A stretch of 64,000 bases of DNA from Lithospermum erythrorhizon (lineage: Eukaryota > Streptophyta > Magnoliopsida > Boraginales > Boraginaceae): contig JADFUC010001213.1 in the NCBI GenBank assembly GCA_019722365.1, positions 304,283-368,282 of the forward strand. Reading direction: 5' to 3'. Both the position numbers and the translations under genes were made by a program. Every line of letters starts with the position of its first letter. The stretch's first letter is position 1. Positions 1-11,805 of this stretch are shown here, piece after piece. The notes beneath the pieces are model-generated. The model was not told the DNA's origin. It saw only the letters and a list, made by a program, of their open reading frames with translations, and searched no databases.

Positions 1-357
1 GTTATTACTATATTATTATTATCTGCTATATTATTAGATGGAATGTGAGAAATGGAGAAGTAGAGAACAAATTACTATTTTGCTCAAGTGAATATTTCAA
101 TTCGTTAGTGTACATTTCACAAACCATTCTGCATGGCTTTTATAGGCAAAAATTACCCACACTTACACTATTCAAATACTATCATTTACTATTAATTTTA
201 CAATTGATATTTCAAAAATTGTGAGCTACTAATTTGCTCACGTTTACTGTGCTTCCTTGAAATATCAAACGTTGCCAGTGAACATATTTGCCTCATTAAA
301 AACCCTATAAGGAAAAATCGAGTGGGACAAAACCCTCATAAGGAAAAGAGTACAACA
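1..357 (-). repeat. 3' LTR of the copia element (partial)
   Basis: Matches the 5' LTR copy over 1-247. The proposed minus-strand LTR start, TGTTGTACTC, is the complement of bases 348-357 and begins with the TG expected of LTRs. The rest of the LTR lies beyond the window. Confidence 0.75.
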
Positions 358-362
358 CTATG

Positions 363-371
363 CTCCCCCTC
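363..371 (-). promoter_or_regulatory. Polypurine tract of the copia element
   Basis: The complement reads GAGGGGGAG and sits a few bases before the 3' LTR start. This is the usual position and composition of the plus-strand primer of plant copia elements. Confidence 0.7.
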
Positions 372-696
372 AATCAAACGGGGTAGGTCTTCAAAGATCT
401 CGAAGGCGACGCATTCCGATACTCTGAACATGCTTCTTGAAAACTGATGTAGGAAGTGCCTTTGTGAAGAGATCTGACATTATCGGCAGGCGTATATCTT
501 GGATATACTCTTTGTTTCTTTCGAGCTCTTAAGTAAATGAAAAGAACTTTGGAGGAATGTGTTTGGTCCTATCACTTTTGATGTAACCTTCTTTCATCTG
601 AGTAACACATGCAACATTATCTTCATACAATATTGTTGGACTCTTGTTAGCTGATAGGCCAGACGTTTCTTGTATATATTGTGTCACTAATCTCAC

Positions 697-1740
697 TCAT
701 CTACAACCTTTACTTGCTTCATGAAGGGCAATAACTTCAAAATAATTTGAAGACGTTACTACGAGTGTCTGCTTGTGGGATCTCCAAGATATGGCAGTAT
801 CTCCATATGTAAACACATATCCTGTTTGCGATTTAACATTATGTGGATCTGACAAATAACCTGCATTTGCATAACCAAGCAAAACTGGTTTTGTATTGTT
901 AGGATAAAACAAATCAAGATCAGACGTACCTCGAAGATATCGAAATATATGTTTTATCCCTTTTCAATGTCTCTTTGTAGGACAAGAACTAAATCTTGCT
1001 AGTAAATTCACTACAAAAGCTAGATTAGGTCTTATACAATTAACAAGATACATTAATGCTCTAATTGCACTGAGGTATGATACTTCAGTATCAAGATTCT
1101 TTTTATTTTTTTCACTTGGGGCCCGAGGAAGGATCCTTTTGACATTAGAGTGTTACTCATTATTGGTATACACAAAGGATTAGCTTTATCCATATTAAAC
1201 CATTTTAGCACTTTTTTGTATAATTCGATCGGTGTACTAGTATACCATTTTTAGTATACTCAATTTATAAACCAAGACAAAACTTAGTCTTTCCCAGATC
1301 TTTCATTTCAAATTCCTTCTTTAAGTAATTCATTGCTTCTTTAATTTCATTATTAGTTCCAATAATATTTAAATCATCTACATAGACAACAATGATTACA
1401 AAATCGGATGTTTCTTTTCTTATAAAAATACAAGGGCAAATAGGATTGTTCACATAGCCTTCTTTAAGTAAATATTCACTTAACCTATTATACAACATTA
1501 GTCCAGATTTCTTTAACCCATACAATGATCTTTGCAACTTAATTGCATAAATTTCTCTGGGTTTAGATGTCTCAGGTATTTTAAATCCTTCCGGAATTTT
1601 CATATATATTTCGGTATCAAGTGTTCCATATAAGTATGTAGTAACAACATCCATAAGATGCATATGTAGATTATTAGATACTAACAGACCAATTAAATAA
1701 CGAAAAGTAATGACATCCATAATAGGAAAATAAGTTACCT
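697..1740 (-). pseudogene. Copia RNase H and reverse transcriptase remnants
   Basis: Two open pieces remain. The piece at 1265-1720 (minus) is a reverse transcriptase: it has the YLYG, KLQRSLYGLKKSG and YVDDLNIIG stretches, the last being the catalytic YVDD box, and ends with the KDLGKTKFCLGL motif. The piece at 697-912 is the RNase H part with GYANAGY, TGYVFTYGDTAISWRS and KQT..TSSN..EV.ALHEAS. Sequence at 1022-1180 links them in other frames and resembles the usual 'ALMYL' and 'RILL' region. Stops and frameshifts separate the pieces. Identity is clear; activity is not possible. Confidence 0.9.
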
Positions 1741-1811
1741 CATAATCAACTGAAAAACCTTGTCGCAGCCAAAGGCAGGCCTTGTATCTTACAATCTACG
1801 TTTTTTCTCAT

Positions 1812-2298
1812 TTAGTTTTTCTCACAAAGACCACTTATAACCAACAGGTTTCTTACCTTGGGATAATCGCAATAGGTCAAATACTTTTCGATTTTAAGAG
1901 ATTTTAATTCAGTATCTATTGCATCTTTCCATTTTGGCCAATCAAGTCGACCTTGACATTCAACCACAAATCTAGGTTTAGGATCATCATTTTCATTCAT
2001 AATTTCATATGCAATGAAGAATGCAAATATTTCATCAATATCCTTATTTTTCCGGTTCCAAAGATTTCTTGTATTAACATAATTGATAGAAATCTCGAGA
2101 TCATTCTTATTTTCAATATCATTTTCAATTATCTCATTTTCATCATCTTGTGCTTCTTCAAGAGCACGTTTTTCTATCATGGGATTATCATTATCATTTA
2201 GTGTCTTATCAGATGCTTCATTCTTATCAATCTTTATTGAGATGAACTTGGGCTACGACGCATTCTTACGAATGACACAGGCCCTCTTTTTCACTTGA
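1812..2298 (-). pseudogene. Copia integrase-RT linker region
   Basis: A 122-codon open piece on the minus strand is very rich in Asp, Glu and Asn, and ends with a PRFVVECQGRLDWPKWKDAI stretch. In copia polyproteins this acidic linker followed by a W..W.DAI.TEL motif leads directly into the reverse transcriptase, which is what follows here. The frame is lost on both sides. Confidence 0.75.
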
Positions 2299-3141
2299 AG
2301 GCCTTGTCCCCGCAATAACTTCACCACTTTATCCCCTTTGGCCACAGCACCGCAAGCTTTGGAACCCGCATTATGCGCGCGCTTTAAGCATTACTTAGAT
2401 GTACTTGCTACGTCATTTTGCTTAAATTTCAATCCTAATGAGTATTAAGGCGAAAGTACGTGGCTTGACTTTTGTCACTCTTTTCATATCGATAAATGAA
2501 AGCGGCAATTTGATTTGCCAAATCCGCTCAAATGTACAACACTGCTTACATTTTCTTCCGAATTTATATATGGGTCACGTCACGAGTAAAGATACACATT
2601 ACCGTTATGTCACTTTTCCGGTACATTTCTTTTATCCTCCTAGAGAAGGAAAAACTGTCGTCGAAATGACAATCAGCAAACCTTGCCTAAAAAATATCAC
2701 ATGTTAAAGGTTCAAGATATTTAATAATAGAGGGTGACTCATACCCTCATATATACCCAATCTCCTTTGAGGTCCCATAACATTCTTTACACAATTGGAG
2801 CTATTGTTTGACTTCTACATCTGAAATCTTTAGATGGGAAATATCGGTTCTTGATCAATTACAAGTTGATATGGAGTATCTTTATAGATTAACATGATGC
2901 TTAAACGTGGTAATAATGAAGCAATGTAAATTCCATGACCTCATATAGTAGTGATAATTTTGTTTCTCATTTTCAATGAGTGCAAGAAATATCTTTGAAG
3001 CGTTTAATTAATGACTAAACCATTTTATTGTATGTACATAAGGAAGATAATGTTCAACAATAATTTTAGTTGACACAACAACCTTATTAGATGCTTCATA
3101 TGTAAATTCACCAACATTGTCGAGTCTAACTTTCTTTATAA

Positions 3142-3501
3142 TTATAGTCTGGATATTGTGCTCTTAGTTTGATTATTTGAGCAAAGAAATCTTGCAAATG
3201 TCATATCACGACTTGACAATAAATAAACATGTGAACATCTACTAGACACATCAATTAATACCATAAAATACCTGAATGGTCCAGACGGTGGATGGATAGG
3301 TCCACATATATCACCTTGAATTCTTTCAAAAGTCTGGTGATTCCGTGTGAAAGTTTGCATGGTGCGTACCCTGGTTATTGGTTTCTGAAACCGAAACGTA
3401 TTGCATTTATTAATTTTAAACGCGCAAGGATGACCATTGTGTACTTTCAATTATTTTTTTATTATTGTGGAACGGAGGATGGCCTAAGCGATAATTCCTG
3501 A
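3142..3501 (-). pseudogene. Copia integrase remnant
   Basis: The minus-strand piece carries the start of the integrase core: QGDICGPIHPPSGPFRYFMV then LIDVSSRCSHVYLLSSRDMT, where the first catalytic Asp falls in the GDICGP segment. The upstream His/Cys zinc-binding part is damaged. Between 2300 and 3140 only short out-of-frame integrase-like pieces are seen. Confidence 0.85.
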
Positions 3502-4128
3502 GAACCACGGTTTGGGATCATCTTTTATTGCAAATTACATTCAATTTCATGAACATAAGTGTAATGTAATTTTATAAGGTAATTTTGGTAGTTTCTCGAT
3601 ATTTTCTTCTTTCCCCAAAGAAACACTAGCGATAATACAAATATATTCATATTACCTTAAGTTATTGTTTGAGTATGTCGTACCATGACGATATATGTCA
3701 TTAAAACTCAATAAATTTTTTTTGACTTTGAAGAATACAAAGCATCATTAATGACAAATTTTGTTCCATTTAGTAATATGAAGATGGCATTACCTGATCA
3801 TTCAATCAAGTCTGCAGGACCTGAAATTATATTTATTACTGCACTAGTAAAATTTATAGCCGATATATGTCTTCCTCTTGAAAGTTATTAATGATTTAGC
3901 TCACTTGGGTAAAATACAAATGTCTCGGCCGTTCATGTTAGACCTTCTTAGAAACATATAATTATATAAGACTAAAAGAGAGTAAATCAGTACAACATAT
4001 AATCAACTTTATTATTTCATAAAACAAACATCATAAACCAACATCACACATAGTACAAACATAAATGATTATTCAAGTTCGTCATAATTTATTCAAACAC
4101 AAAGTAGTTAATAATATCAAATTATTCC

Positions 4129-4640
4129 TTAATCCAGGTTCATCTCATTTGTCCCCTCAACGAAATCTGCATCTTCAAGATGGGTAAAATTATGCTCAGG
4201 TTCATGTTCATTGAAGTTAATTTCCTTTCCTTTTCTTTTCCTTTTCCTTTTACAGATACACGCCTTAGACCAATGGCCTTTCTTTCCACATTTGTAGCAC
4301 AAATTGTAAATCGTTTTAATATGAACCTTAACTGATTTTCTTACCACTTTTCTTACATCGAGTTAAGGTAATTTACATTAGGTCTATTATAGTTCCGCGA
4401 GCCATGTCACGACCTTGACCACGACCTCGACCTCTAAATCGATCATAACCACCATGACCTTTATTAAATGTCGTTGCATTTATCTCAGGGAATGTCATTG
4501 TCCCAGTGGGGCGTAACTGATGGTTTTTCAAAAAGACTTCGTATTCTTTTACTTGCGTGAAGGGCATGTACCAATTCAGTATTTTTATATCCCCGCATTC
4601 TATATTGTTCTTGCAACAATATTTGTGATCCATAAGCATT
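4129..4640 (-). pseudogene. Copia gag remnant with CCHC zinc knuckle
   Basis: Two adjoining minus-strand open pieces belong to gag. The downstream one (4129-4347) contains the retroviral zinc knuckle CYKCGKKGHWSKAC (pattern CX2CX4HX4C) followed by a Lys/Arg run. The upstream one (4373-4639) has an Arg-Gly rich segment (RGRGRGQGRDMARG) typical of the stretch ahead of the knuckle. The knuckle binds element RNA. A frameshift separates the two. Confidence 0.85.
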
Positions 4641-4984
4641 GAAAATATTTTCTAGTTTTCACCTTGATTACAATTTTACGACAATATTCTAATTGTATTT
4701 AATTTTAAACAAGGTAAAGTTATCGCTTCTTACTTTTAAAGTCTTGGAACCTCGGTTGTTCCACTCATCCAATTCTTCTTGAGGTAAAAGAACTTCCCTT
4801 GAGTATCCGAATCCTTCTTTGAGTTCTTCCATTAAGAACTTATGATCCTCTACATTCAGATATTCTAATTGTAGAGCATCATCAAAATGAAGAGTTCTTC
4901 CATTTTATTACCGTTTGAGGATAAGAATAATATTGATTTTACTGTTCATTGCCATTATGAAATGAGGAGAAATTAAAAAGAAAA

Positions 4985-5575
4985 ATTAAGTGTGTTAAAT
5001 ATGATGTAGTCGTTAGAATGCAGAAGTTATAGCACATAATGCATGATCATGAGATAACACATACGATGAATGAACACATATGATAAGATAACACATATTA
5101 TTATAAAAAAATAATTCATGCCAATAACAAATAAAATAAGATAACACAATAGTGAGATAATAATATAAGTGTGGTGTTTTGTACCTCCACAATGTAAGAT
5201 GCAAAAATTAAACTCTCCACATAAGTATGAAAATTTATCAATAAATAATATCAATAATATAAAGTGAAGATTTTAACACTTCACTAAATAAATTAATTTA
5301 CGAATTTATTTATGTCCATGATAGTGTGAATGGTGATGAATTTCATTTATGTCCATGATATTACAGTGTACATAGGAATTTTAAACCTCCACAAAGTATA
5401 ACAGTTAGTATCACTACTTGAAATTATCTTTCGTGATTTTATGGGGATTTAGATCTCCACATAGTAAGTTTGCTAGTCAATAAGTACAAGATGGAAGATT
5501 TAACTCTCCACACAAAATAATAATATTTTAACATTATAGAGCACTTGACAACATTAGGTTACTATAAAGGGTGAA

Positions 5576-5606
<31 letters not shown>

Positions 5607-6097
5607 TAGCCACTCTAGTTATAGATCACTTGACGGATTGTCAGTTTTCTATAATATGAGTAAATCATATAATAATAATAATAATAATATACGTTCCAAT
5701 TATAAAATACTTGACATATTGTCAGTTATATATAATAGGGGAATATATAACGAAATAAATATCAAAGTGATAAGGATAGAAGATATACTGGTAGTAAGTC
5801 ACTTATTTTAGCTCAAATTAATATGATACTACCCTTATATTATTATTGTTATTACTATATTATTATTATCTGCTATATTATTAGATGGAATGTGAAAAAT
5901 GGAGAAGCAGAGAACAAACTACTATTTGCTCAAGTGAATATTTCAATTCACTAGTGTACATTTCACAAACCATTCTACATGGCTTTTATAGGAAAAATTT
6001 ATCACTATTTTCATACTACCATTTACTATTAATTTTATAAGTGATATTTCAACAATTTTGAGCTACTAATTGTGAGCTACTAATTTGCTCACGTTTA
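4985..6097 (-). repeat. 5' LTR (and perhaps leader) of the copia element
   Basis: Bases 5848-6097 are homologous to the left LTR. The inner limit cannot be fixed because the left copy is cut by the window edge; the stretch down to about 4985 is AT-rich with no coding signal and is probably also LTR. It contains diverged sub-repeats built on CTCCACA (near 5186, 5214, 5386, 5454 and 5507), a duplicated 'tttatgtccatgata' segment (about 5310 and 5345), and AAT microsatellites near 5580-5610 and 5670-5690. Confidence 0.6.
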
Positions 6098-6321
6098 TAA
6101 CACTACCAACTTTGTTAATTAAAGAAACCATTAAAGGTAACCTAATGAATTGGCATTGTTGGTGTTTTATACGTATAAAGTAATATATTAAACAATATTA
6201 ACCAACTATTGTATTAATATACTTGTTCTGACGCTTCCCTAGTAAGGCATGTAACCCCTAATATAAAATACGTTAAATCCCTAAATACTAATTGTCTAAT
6301 AATTAGCTTCTATATTGAACT

Positions 6322-6380
<59 letters not shown>

Positions 6381-6500
6381 CAACAACACTGCATATATAT
6401 ATATATAACTGAATGAAATAAATGGGTTGTACAATCTAAATTGTTCACGGGCATTTTATAGAACCGATTATCTCATAGTTGCAATACTCACTTGCCCTTG
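6098..6500. repeat. LTR-like dispersed repeat, copy A
   Basis: This stretch shares an ordered series of blocks with 35990-36215: a 'tatattaaa.aatatta' block, 'gtaacccctaat', 'cgttaaatcc', 'aatactaattgtctaa', 'attgaacttatatatat', 'ggttgtacaatctaaa', and a 'gttca.cgggca.tttat' block. The order and spacing are conserved, so both are copies of one element, probably an LTR. A TA microsatellite (about 6319-6380) interrupts this copy. Confidence 0.7.
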
Positions 6501-7849
6501 GGCGGTTCTAATATTAGTAACAACGATTCCTTCGATCGCGATTTACAACGGTCGAGATTTGGTAAATGTGTCAAACTCTCGCGCTATGATTCTTTTAGTA
6601 ATAAACGGAGTTAATGTGATATTCAACTCATAGGCAGTGGTGGCTTCCAAATGACATAACTCTCCAAGATTCTGAGAAATCTGCGATTTATCCGGTGTAT
6701 GAATCCCCATTGTACGTTAAGATTTATACACTCCGCAGGGAATACCCGGCCCACGTATAATAGGTTATAATCCTCTTGTTATGAATTCGTTTGACAAAGT
6801 CAAAGTACATTACTCGATATCTATAAAATCTGTCCTTTTCGGAGTCTAAGAATCGTCATTCAACATAAGCTCTCTGAGATTCTTCTTGGGACATAAATAA
6901 TTTATCTTCCAAGTTCTCATGGGGTCATTGCCCAATACTATGGCTTCAAACTATTTCAATGCCCGTAAACCCATGTGATTGATTGGAGTATCCATACGCC
7001 ATTTTGATCCAAGAAATTGATCAACACATACTAGTCGTTTGGTGTTCGATTCCAATCAGTGAACACCTAACTAGGGACGAGACAATCTTATTATTTTCTT
7101 GGCTTGTTAGAGGTTTTCTTGTTTGGATCACTTATCCAAAACCTCTCCAGAATAACATAAATTGTCGGTGGAATCCAAAAGTTCGTTACTTATAGTAACA
7201 AGGTGTGTATATTTTACACACAATCATCATTATTTATAATAATGATGTGGTCTTGAATTCGACAGCATTACCATACAATGGTTGTTTTATGACATTGAGA
7301 CGAAATACTAGCTCCCACTAAATCTAGCACCACTTGAGCAACGAAAAAAGAACATTACTTCGTCTTGGCATGCTCATACCACTGTGGTTGATTAGCTGGG
7401 TATCTAGTCAAATTTTGTTCTTTGTTCTCAACTTTGTAACATGCATACGTATTCAAGCTGGTAAGGAAAGTGTCATTATTTGAGTACATGTTGGATTAAC
7501 AATGAGATTTTGATTCTCGACTTCAATAAGCTGTGGGAATAACCATCGTTATCGCGACACCCTAGTCGGCAACTTTCAAGATTACTCGTCAATGTTATAA
7601 TCCGACTTGCTTCTTATTTACAACTTCTCAAATTGTAACTGTACTCAGTTTCTATATTCTGTAGTCATTTGTTGTGTTATACTTGTTACTTTAACAAGTC
7701 ATTCACGACTCTATTTATCAATTCACTTTAGTTCAACTGAGACCGACGATCGTCTCGGCTAGTTGAAGTGACTAATACAAATGTAGTCCCCTTCTATTTC
7801 AATTGATCTTCTTTCCTCTTATACAACTTTACAATGTGGGAGGAAAGTT
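6501..7849. other. Decayed repetitive DNA with no recognisable gene
   Basis: No conserved domain could be read on either strand. The sequence is less AT-rich than its surroundings and joins copy A of the LTR-like repeat to the coding-like fragment at 7850-8115, so it may be the interior of the same element. This is inference only. Confidence 0.35.
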
Positions 7850-8115
7850 GTGATTCTCGAATTCTTTTTTAAGGTATTCATCCACGGATCCCTGGTTGAA
7901 TGCATTATCTGTATAAGCATGACTCATCTTGTTGAGTTCATTCAATTTTCTCATAAATTCTGAAAAGGTCGACCCGTTTCCTTGAAATCGCTTGTATAAG
8001 AAACTTGTACTGCAACCGATTCGAGGTAGGTACGTAATGCATTCTCTATCATTAGAGATATTTTATATACATTAATTTGCACATCTTTGGGTAGCTCCCA
8101 ACGACCTTCTTGTTT
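7850..8115 (-). pseudogene. Unrecognised coding-like fragment
   Basis: On the minus strand two overlapping frames read as ordinary protein. The first has WELPKDVQINVYKISLMIEN and then RTYLESVAVQVSYTSDFKET. The second continues after an apparent one-base shift with FSEFMRKLNELNKMSHAYTD and later SVDEYLKKEFENHNFPP before a stop. The composition is amphipathic and non-repetitive, unlike random AT-rich sequence. I do not recognise the family. It may be part of a retrotransposon gag or a captured gene piece. Confidence 0.4.
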
Positions 8116-8304
8116 ATAAAGAATCTAATTTCCATTAATGAATTCAAGCGTTTAAGGCTGACCGTTAAATCATGTATATATCAACTATTATAGATCCGGA
8201 TGATCTAAAGCATCTATGATTAATTAAAATTTATCTAGTACAAGAATCACCTTGACTTGGACAAATTCTGTTTATCAGTCAAGTACTGTAAACATGGATA
8301 TTTC

Positions 8305-8620
8305 CATTTAATTAATCATTTGTATTATAGTAGTTATTTATTCCTTGATAAACTTGTTATCTTGGGGTAAATATGTTAATGTTCAAATCTGTATTTGGGT
8401 ACATTTATACTATCTCCGGATCTTAAAATCTAAATCGTCATCATTATTGTTCATGGTTGTTTCCATTGTAGTAACAATGTTAGGATTACCATTGTAGTAA
8501 CAATTTAATTAATCATTTGTATTATAGTAGTTATTTATTCCTTGATAAACTTGTTGTGGATTGCTACAAATCTAAAAGCGTCACATTTTTGTTAGGATTA
8601 CCATTGTAGTAGTAACAAGA
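8305..8620. repeat. Local direct repeats
   Basis: About 50 bp beginning 'aattaatcatttgtattata' and ending 'cttgataaacttgtt' occurs at about 8308-8357 and again at about 8504-8554. A second shorter repeat, 'ttaggattaccattgtagta', occurs at about 8479 and 8592. The duplication is almost exact and therefore fairly recent. Confidence 0.85.
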
Positions 8621-8755
8621 GTTCAAGCTCATTTTATAATTTTGTTAATTGGTTGACTTGGGTGAAAATTTTATAAGATTTTGAACGACTATTATGGAAG
8701 CAGTTCCGTATCACGTCTTTATGTGATGTTGAATCTTGATTAGTTGGAGTTATAC

Positions 8756-8891
8756 ATGTTTGTCGATTATACGAGAGAACATCGAATGGCATAGTGGTTA
8801 GAGCCTTCCGGCGACTTAGAGGTCTGGGTTCGATTCTCATTGTAAGGAGGCGGTGGAGTGGGTTTGGCCCAAAAAAAATGTTTGTCGATTA
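8756..8891 (+). mobile_element. tRNA-derived SINE with 14-bp target duplication
   Basis: The body (8770-8877) has an RNA polymerase III box A, TGGCATAGTGG at 8787-8797, exactly matching TGGCNNAGTGG, and a box B, GGTTCGATTCT at 8827-8837, close to GGTTCGANNCC, at tRNA-like spacing. It ends in a run of eight or nine A. The same 14 bases, ATGTTTGTCGATTA, flank it at 8756-8769 and 8878-8891, the signature of insertion by target-primed reverse transcription. The 108-bp body is short for a plant SINE. Confidence 0.9.
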
Positions 8892-9689
8892 ATGCAAGCT
8901 AAGTTGAAGAGTGAATATGTAATTCGAGTTTATTAGATGAATGCAGTTAATCTAATATGGGGTATATCCCAGCACAATAGTTCAAAAGGATGTTAAATGT
9001 TTATTTAAGTTAATTCTCGAACATTGAACTATTCAAATATTATTCATGTGTTCTAAAAATACAGGTAGTAAATATAGACATTTATATTTTACTAGAATTG
9101 TGTCCCTGGCAATAAAGTGAAGAGGTATTAGTATTTATTATTCTCATAAATCTTTATTTATGGCTTTTAATAAATATCTTGTTCTAAACATTTAAATTTT
9201 AAGTTGACGGATGATTGTCGAATTATGAATTTTAAGTGTTATTCACATTTTAATCATATTATTCAAAATATATGATTCTAAAGATTCGTCATGATCTTTC
9301 ATTCATGTGTTTATACATTTACAATTCATAACGTGTTAGGAGATGGGATTTCAAGTCACTTTACTTGAATTCTTAAGGGCATACATACAATGATATTTTA
9401 TGTTGGTCTAACTAACATCATGGAGATATTATTATTGTTTGTAACTTTTATGCAGGCCAATAAGCAACTAGTTGTATTAATCTCAAAACATAAAGAACAT
9501 GTTCAAAATATAAGCGAAAAAAAGTCATTCATGATCAAAAGCTGACTAACTGAACAATAGGTGTAATGAAACAATAGTCTAACTAGAAATGATAAAGCGG
9601 TAATGCGGTGTCATCACCGTCGCACTCCAGTGGTGCGTACCATCTCCGTAATCTCCGACTTCCCAACACGCATTTCAACAAATGTTTGT
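8892..9689. other. AT-rich intergenic DNA, nothing recognised
   Basis: No open frame with protein-like content, no structured repeat and no RNA gene was seen on either strand. Confidence 0.5.
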
Positions 9690-10462
9690 ATAGATTAATG
9701 TCAACAACATTATCGTATCAGAATGAAGTATCTCAAGTCATAATATGACTATACTTCTCAGGCGAATCTGTGATCGAATCACGTCTCAGTCCTGGTGGAA
9801 AAGTCCTCGTAGCAAACTTTCTCGATAGTCTCTGGGGAGCTCGAGAACGACTATTGCTACTTGATTGCCCACTCTTCTTAACCCTCAAAGCACCACGAGT
9901 AAAAAGCAGAACTTCTCTACATCCCTTTCATACTTGTCTCCTATGATTTTCTTATAAATCAAGGATGAGCGAAGGCGGCTTTCGGATCGTAATGGATGCG
10001 GTTCGGAGAGTTCTGGGGATACACCTTGAATAATATCCTTCGCCATTGCCCATTGATATATTCCAGTACGGAGTAACACGATCAATTTCATCATATCAGA
10101 CATATAGGGAATTCGATTATTCGAGGTTGATTTATGCACTAAAACATCTCAGCGATTTTGACTTCTTCTCTGTATGAAGTCGAACTTGGCCCAACGATGA
10201 ATGTCTTTGGGTTAGGGAAGTGTAAAACCTCCTCTTGGCTTGTCATTCATGCAAATTTGCATCACGAACTTAGCTTCCTTCACATCATCCAAGTGTTTCA
10301 CATATACACGTTTCAGGTCAACATGATCACCGTCCTCTGGAACCCTCGGGGTTTCTCTTTCCAATACATATCCTTTATTATCAGTTTCAAGTGTCGTTTT
10401 AAGTCGATGCGACCACTCAATGAAATTGGTGCCGTCATAAGGATTATTATATAGGGCGAGTA
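9690..10462 (-). pseudogene. Copia gag-like relic with an attached basic C-terminus
   Basis: From 10462 downward the minus strand reads YDGTNFIEWSHRLKTTLETD, then a stretch with KGYVLERETPRVPEDGD and HLDDVKEAKFVMQICM. The order DG-N-W, L, Y-VL and H-DDV-A matches the N-terminal gag domain of copia elements. After a stop near 10240 the similarity is lost. Further down, 9885-10139 is open without known motifs, and 9760-9905 reads as a Ser/Arg-rich tail (SSSNSRSRAPQRLSRKFATR, then FPPGLRR) in a shifted frame. The second half may be a different gene piece. Confidence 0.5.
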
Positions 10463-11805
10463 GATCATTTATCGTTACGATAGAAAATACATAAAGAACA
10501 ACTCAATCTATATGTCATAAAATATTCCATAATCAGATAATACAATAACTATACTAGTGTTTATAATCCCACTAAACACACAAAGTATACCAAGAACTTA
10601 CACAACATAAAACGAACGACAACACGCATAACATTTCGTTTTAAATCATGCAAGCAAGTGTACTAACACACAATTACAACTATCATAATCTTGGAATTAC
10701 CAAAAGTTCAACTTAGACTATATTGGCAATCTCTGCATTCAACGGGTCACGTCGTACACATTGGAACACACGGTAAAAGCGGACAAATATATTGAATACA
10801 AATTCGAGAATAAAAAGTGTAAGTCCGAGTTCTCAAGCGAAGATAACTTAGAGTATTAAAGTGGGACTTCTAGATGTGAATGCGTACGCCCATCTTTGGC
10901 GAGGCCAGCACCTGAAGTGACCACAACCGACTTTATATTTTTGTATGATATTAACTCTTATTTATTAGGTGAGATTTGTTATATTTTATTAACTCTGACC
11001 ATGTCCATCTTGTCGATCAAACAAGCTAGCGAATTGCGAGAAATGAATTACGAAAGTGGCGTCGAGTTAGCATTTTGTCACGATAGTGGTACCGTAGTAG
11101 TTTAGTCATAAGTGACACAAAAACTACACTTTGGTCCCCACATTTGATGGAATAGTTAAAATTGAATGATCAACGTGTCTTGACTTCGTTTTTGGGCAAA
11201 TTTATAATTTTATAAACTAATGAGCATATTATTATCAATTTTCACCCAAATCAAATTGAGATCGTTTACTATATTATTCAAGGATATATCGAGTTTTCTA
11301 TCACCATCTCTATATGGCTCTCATTCTCACAATCAAGATGTTCACATTTAATTCTATAAAGCATTTTCATAGTTTCAACAAGTATTTTTCATTACACATT
11401 GATATGACTTCTGGACTTTCCTCATTAGGCAAATCATAAACACTATCAACATCTTCTATTTTGATAGATAGTGCTTGGAACTAGCTCATTCTCAATTGGC
11501 ATCTCTCTTCCTCAAAATTATTGAACACCCATTTTATGAATCCTCTTGAATTTTTTTTTCCATTTTGAAATTAGCATCGACGATCCAAAACTTGTTGACT
11601 CGAGCAGTTTCTTACTCTTTCTATCAATATTCTTGAACATGTTGAAAATATTTTCGAGCCTACATTTATGTCTATATCTTTTATTTTTATCTTCGGTCTT
11701 TATCGCATTTTCCTTCTTTCTGCCTGTCATTATCAATCTACAAATGAAAGCAATGTGTATATTTAGGTATATAATATTATTGATTACAAAGTAACAGATT
11801 CATGA
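10463..11805. other. Intergenic DNA, no gene recognised
   Basis: Only short open frames without known motifs are present. A lysine-rich minus-strand frame at 11518-11736 and acidic pieces in other frames down to about 11290 (for example KIEDVDSVYDLPNEE) look weakly protein-like, but no family is recognisable. Confidence 0.4.

Larger units (their letters stand above)
1..6097 (-). mobile_element. Ty1/copia LTR retrotransposon, decayed, minus strand
   Basis: Both ends carry the same LTR sequence: bases 1-247 match 5848-6097 with few differences. Read on the minus strand the order is 5' LTR, gag with zinc knuckle, integrase, reverse transcriptase, RNase H, polypurine tract, 3' LTR. Integrase ahead of reverse transcriptase defines copia. 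The reading frame is broken by many stops and shifts, so the element cannot move by itself. The 3' LTR runs off the left edge of the window. The 5' LTR lacks about 110 bp of its outer end compared with the other copy. The boundary at 6097 is where LTR similarity stops. Confidence 0.9.

Noticed and set aside
6319..6400. TA-rich run as a regulatory element
   Set aside because: It is a plain TA microsatellite inside a dispersed repeat.
8770..8877. tRNA gene
   Set aside because: It has A and B boxes but no paired acceptor stem or anticodon arm, ends in poly(A), and is flanked by a target duplication; it is a SINE.
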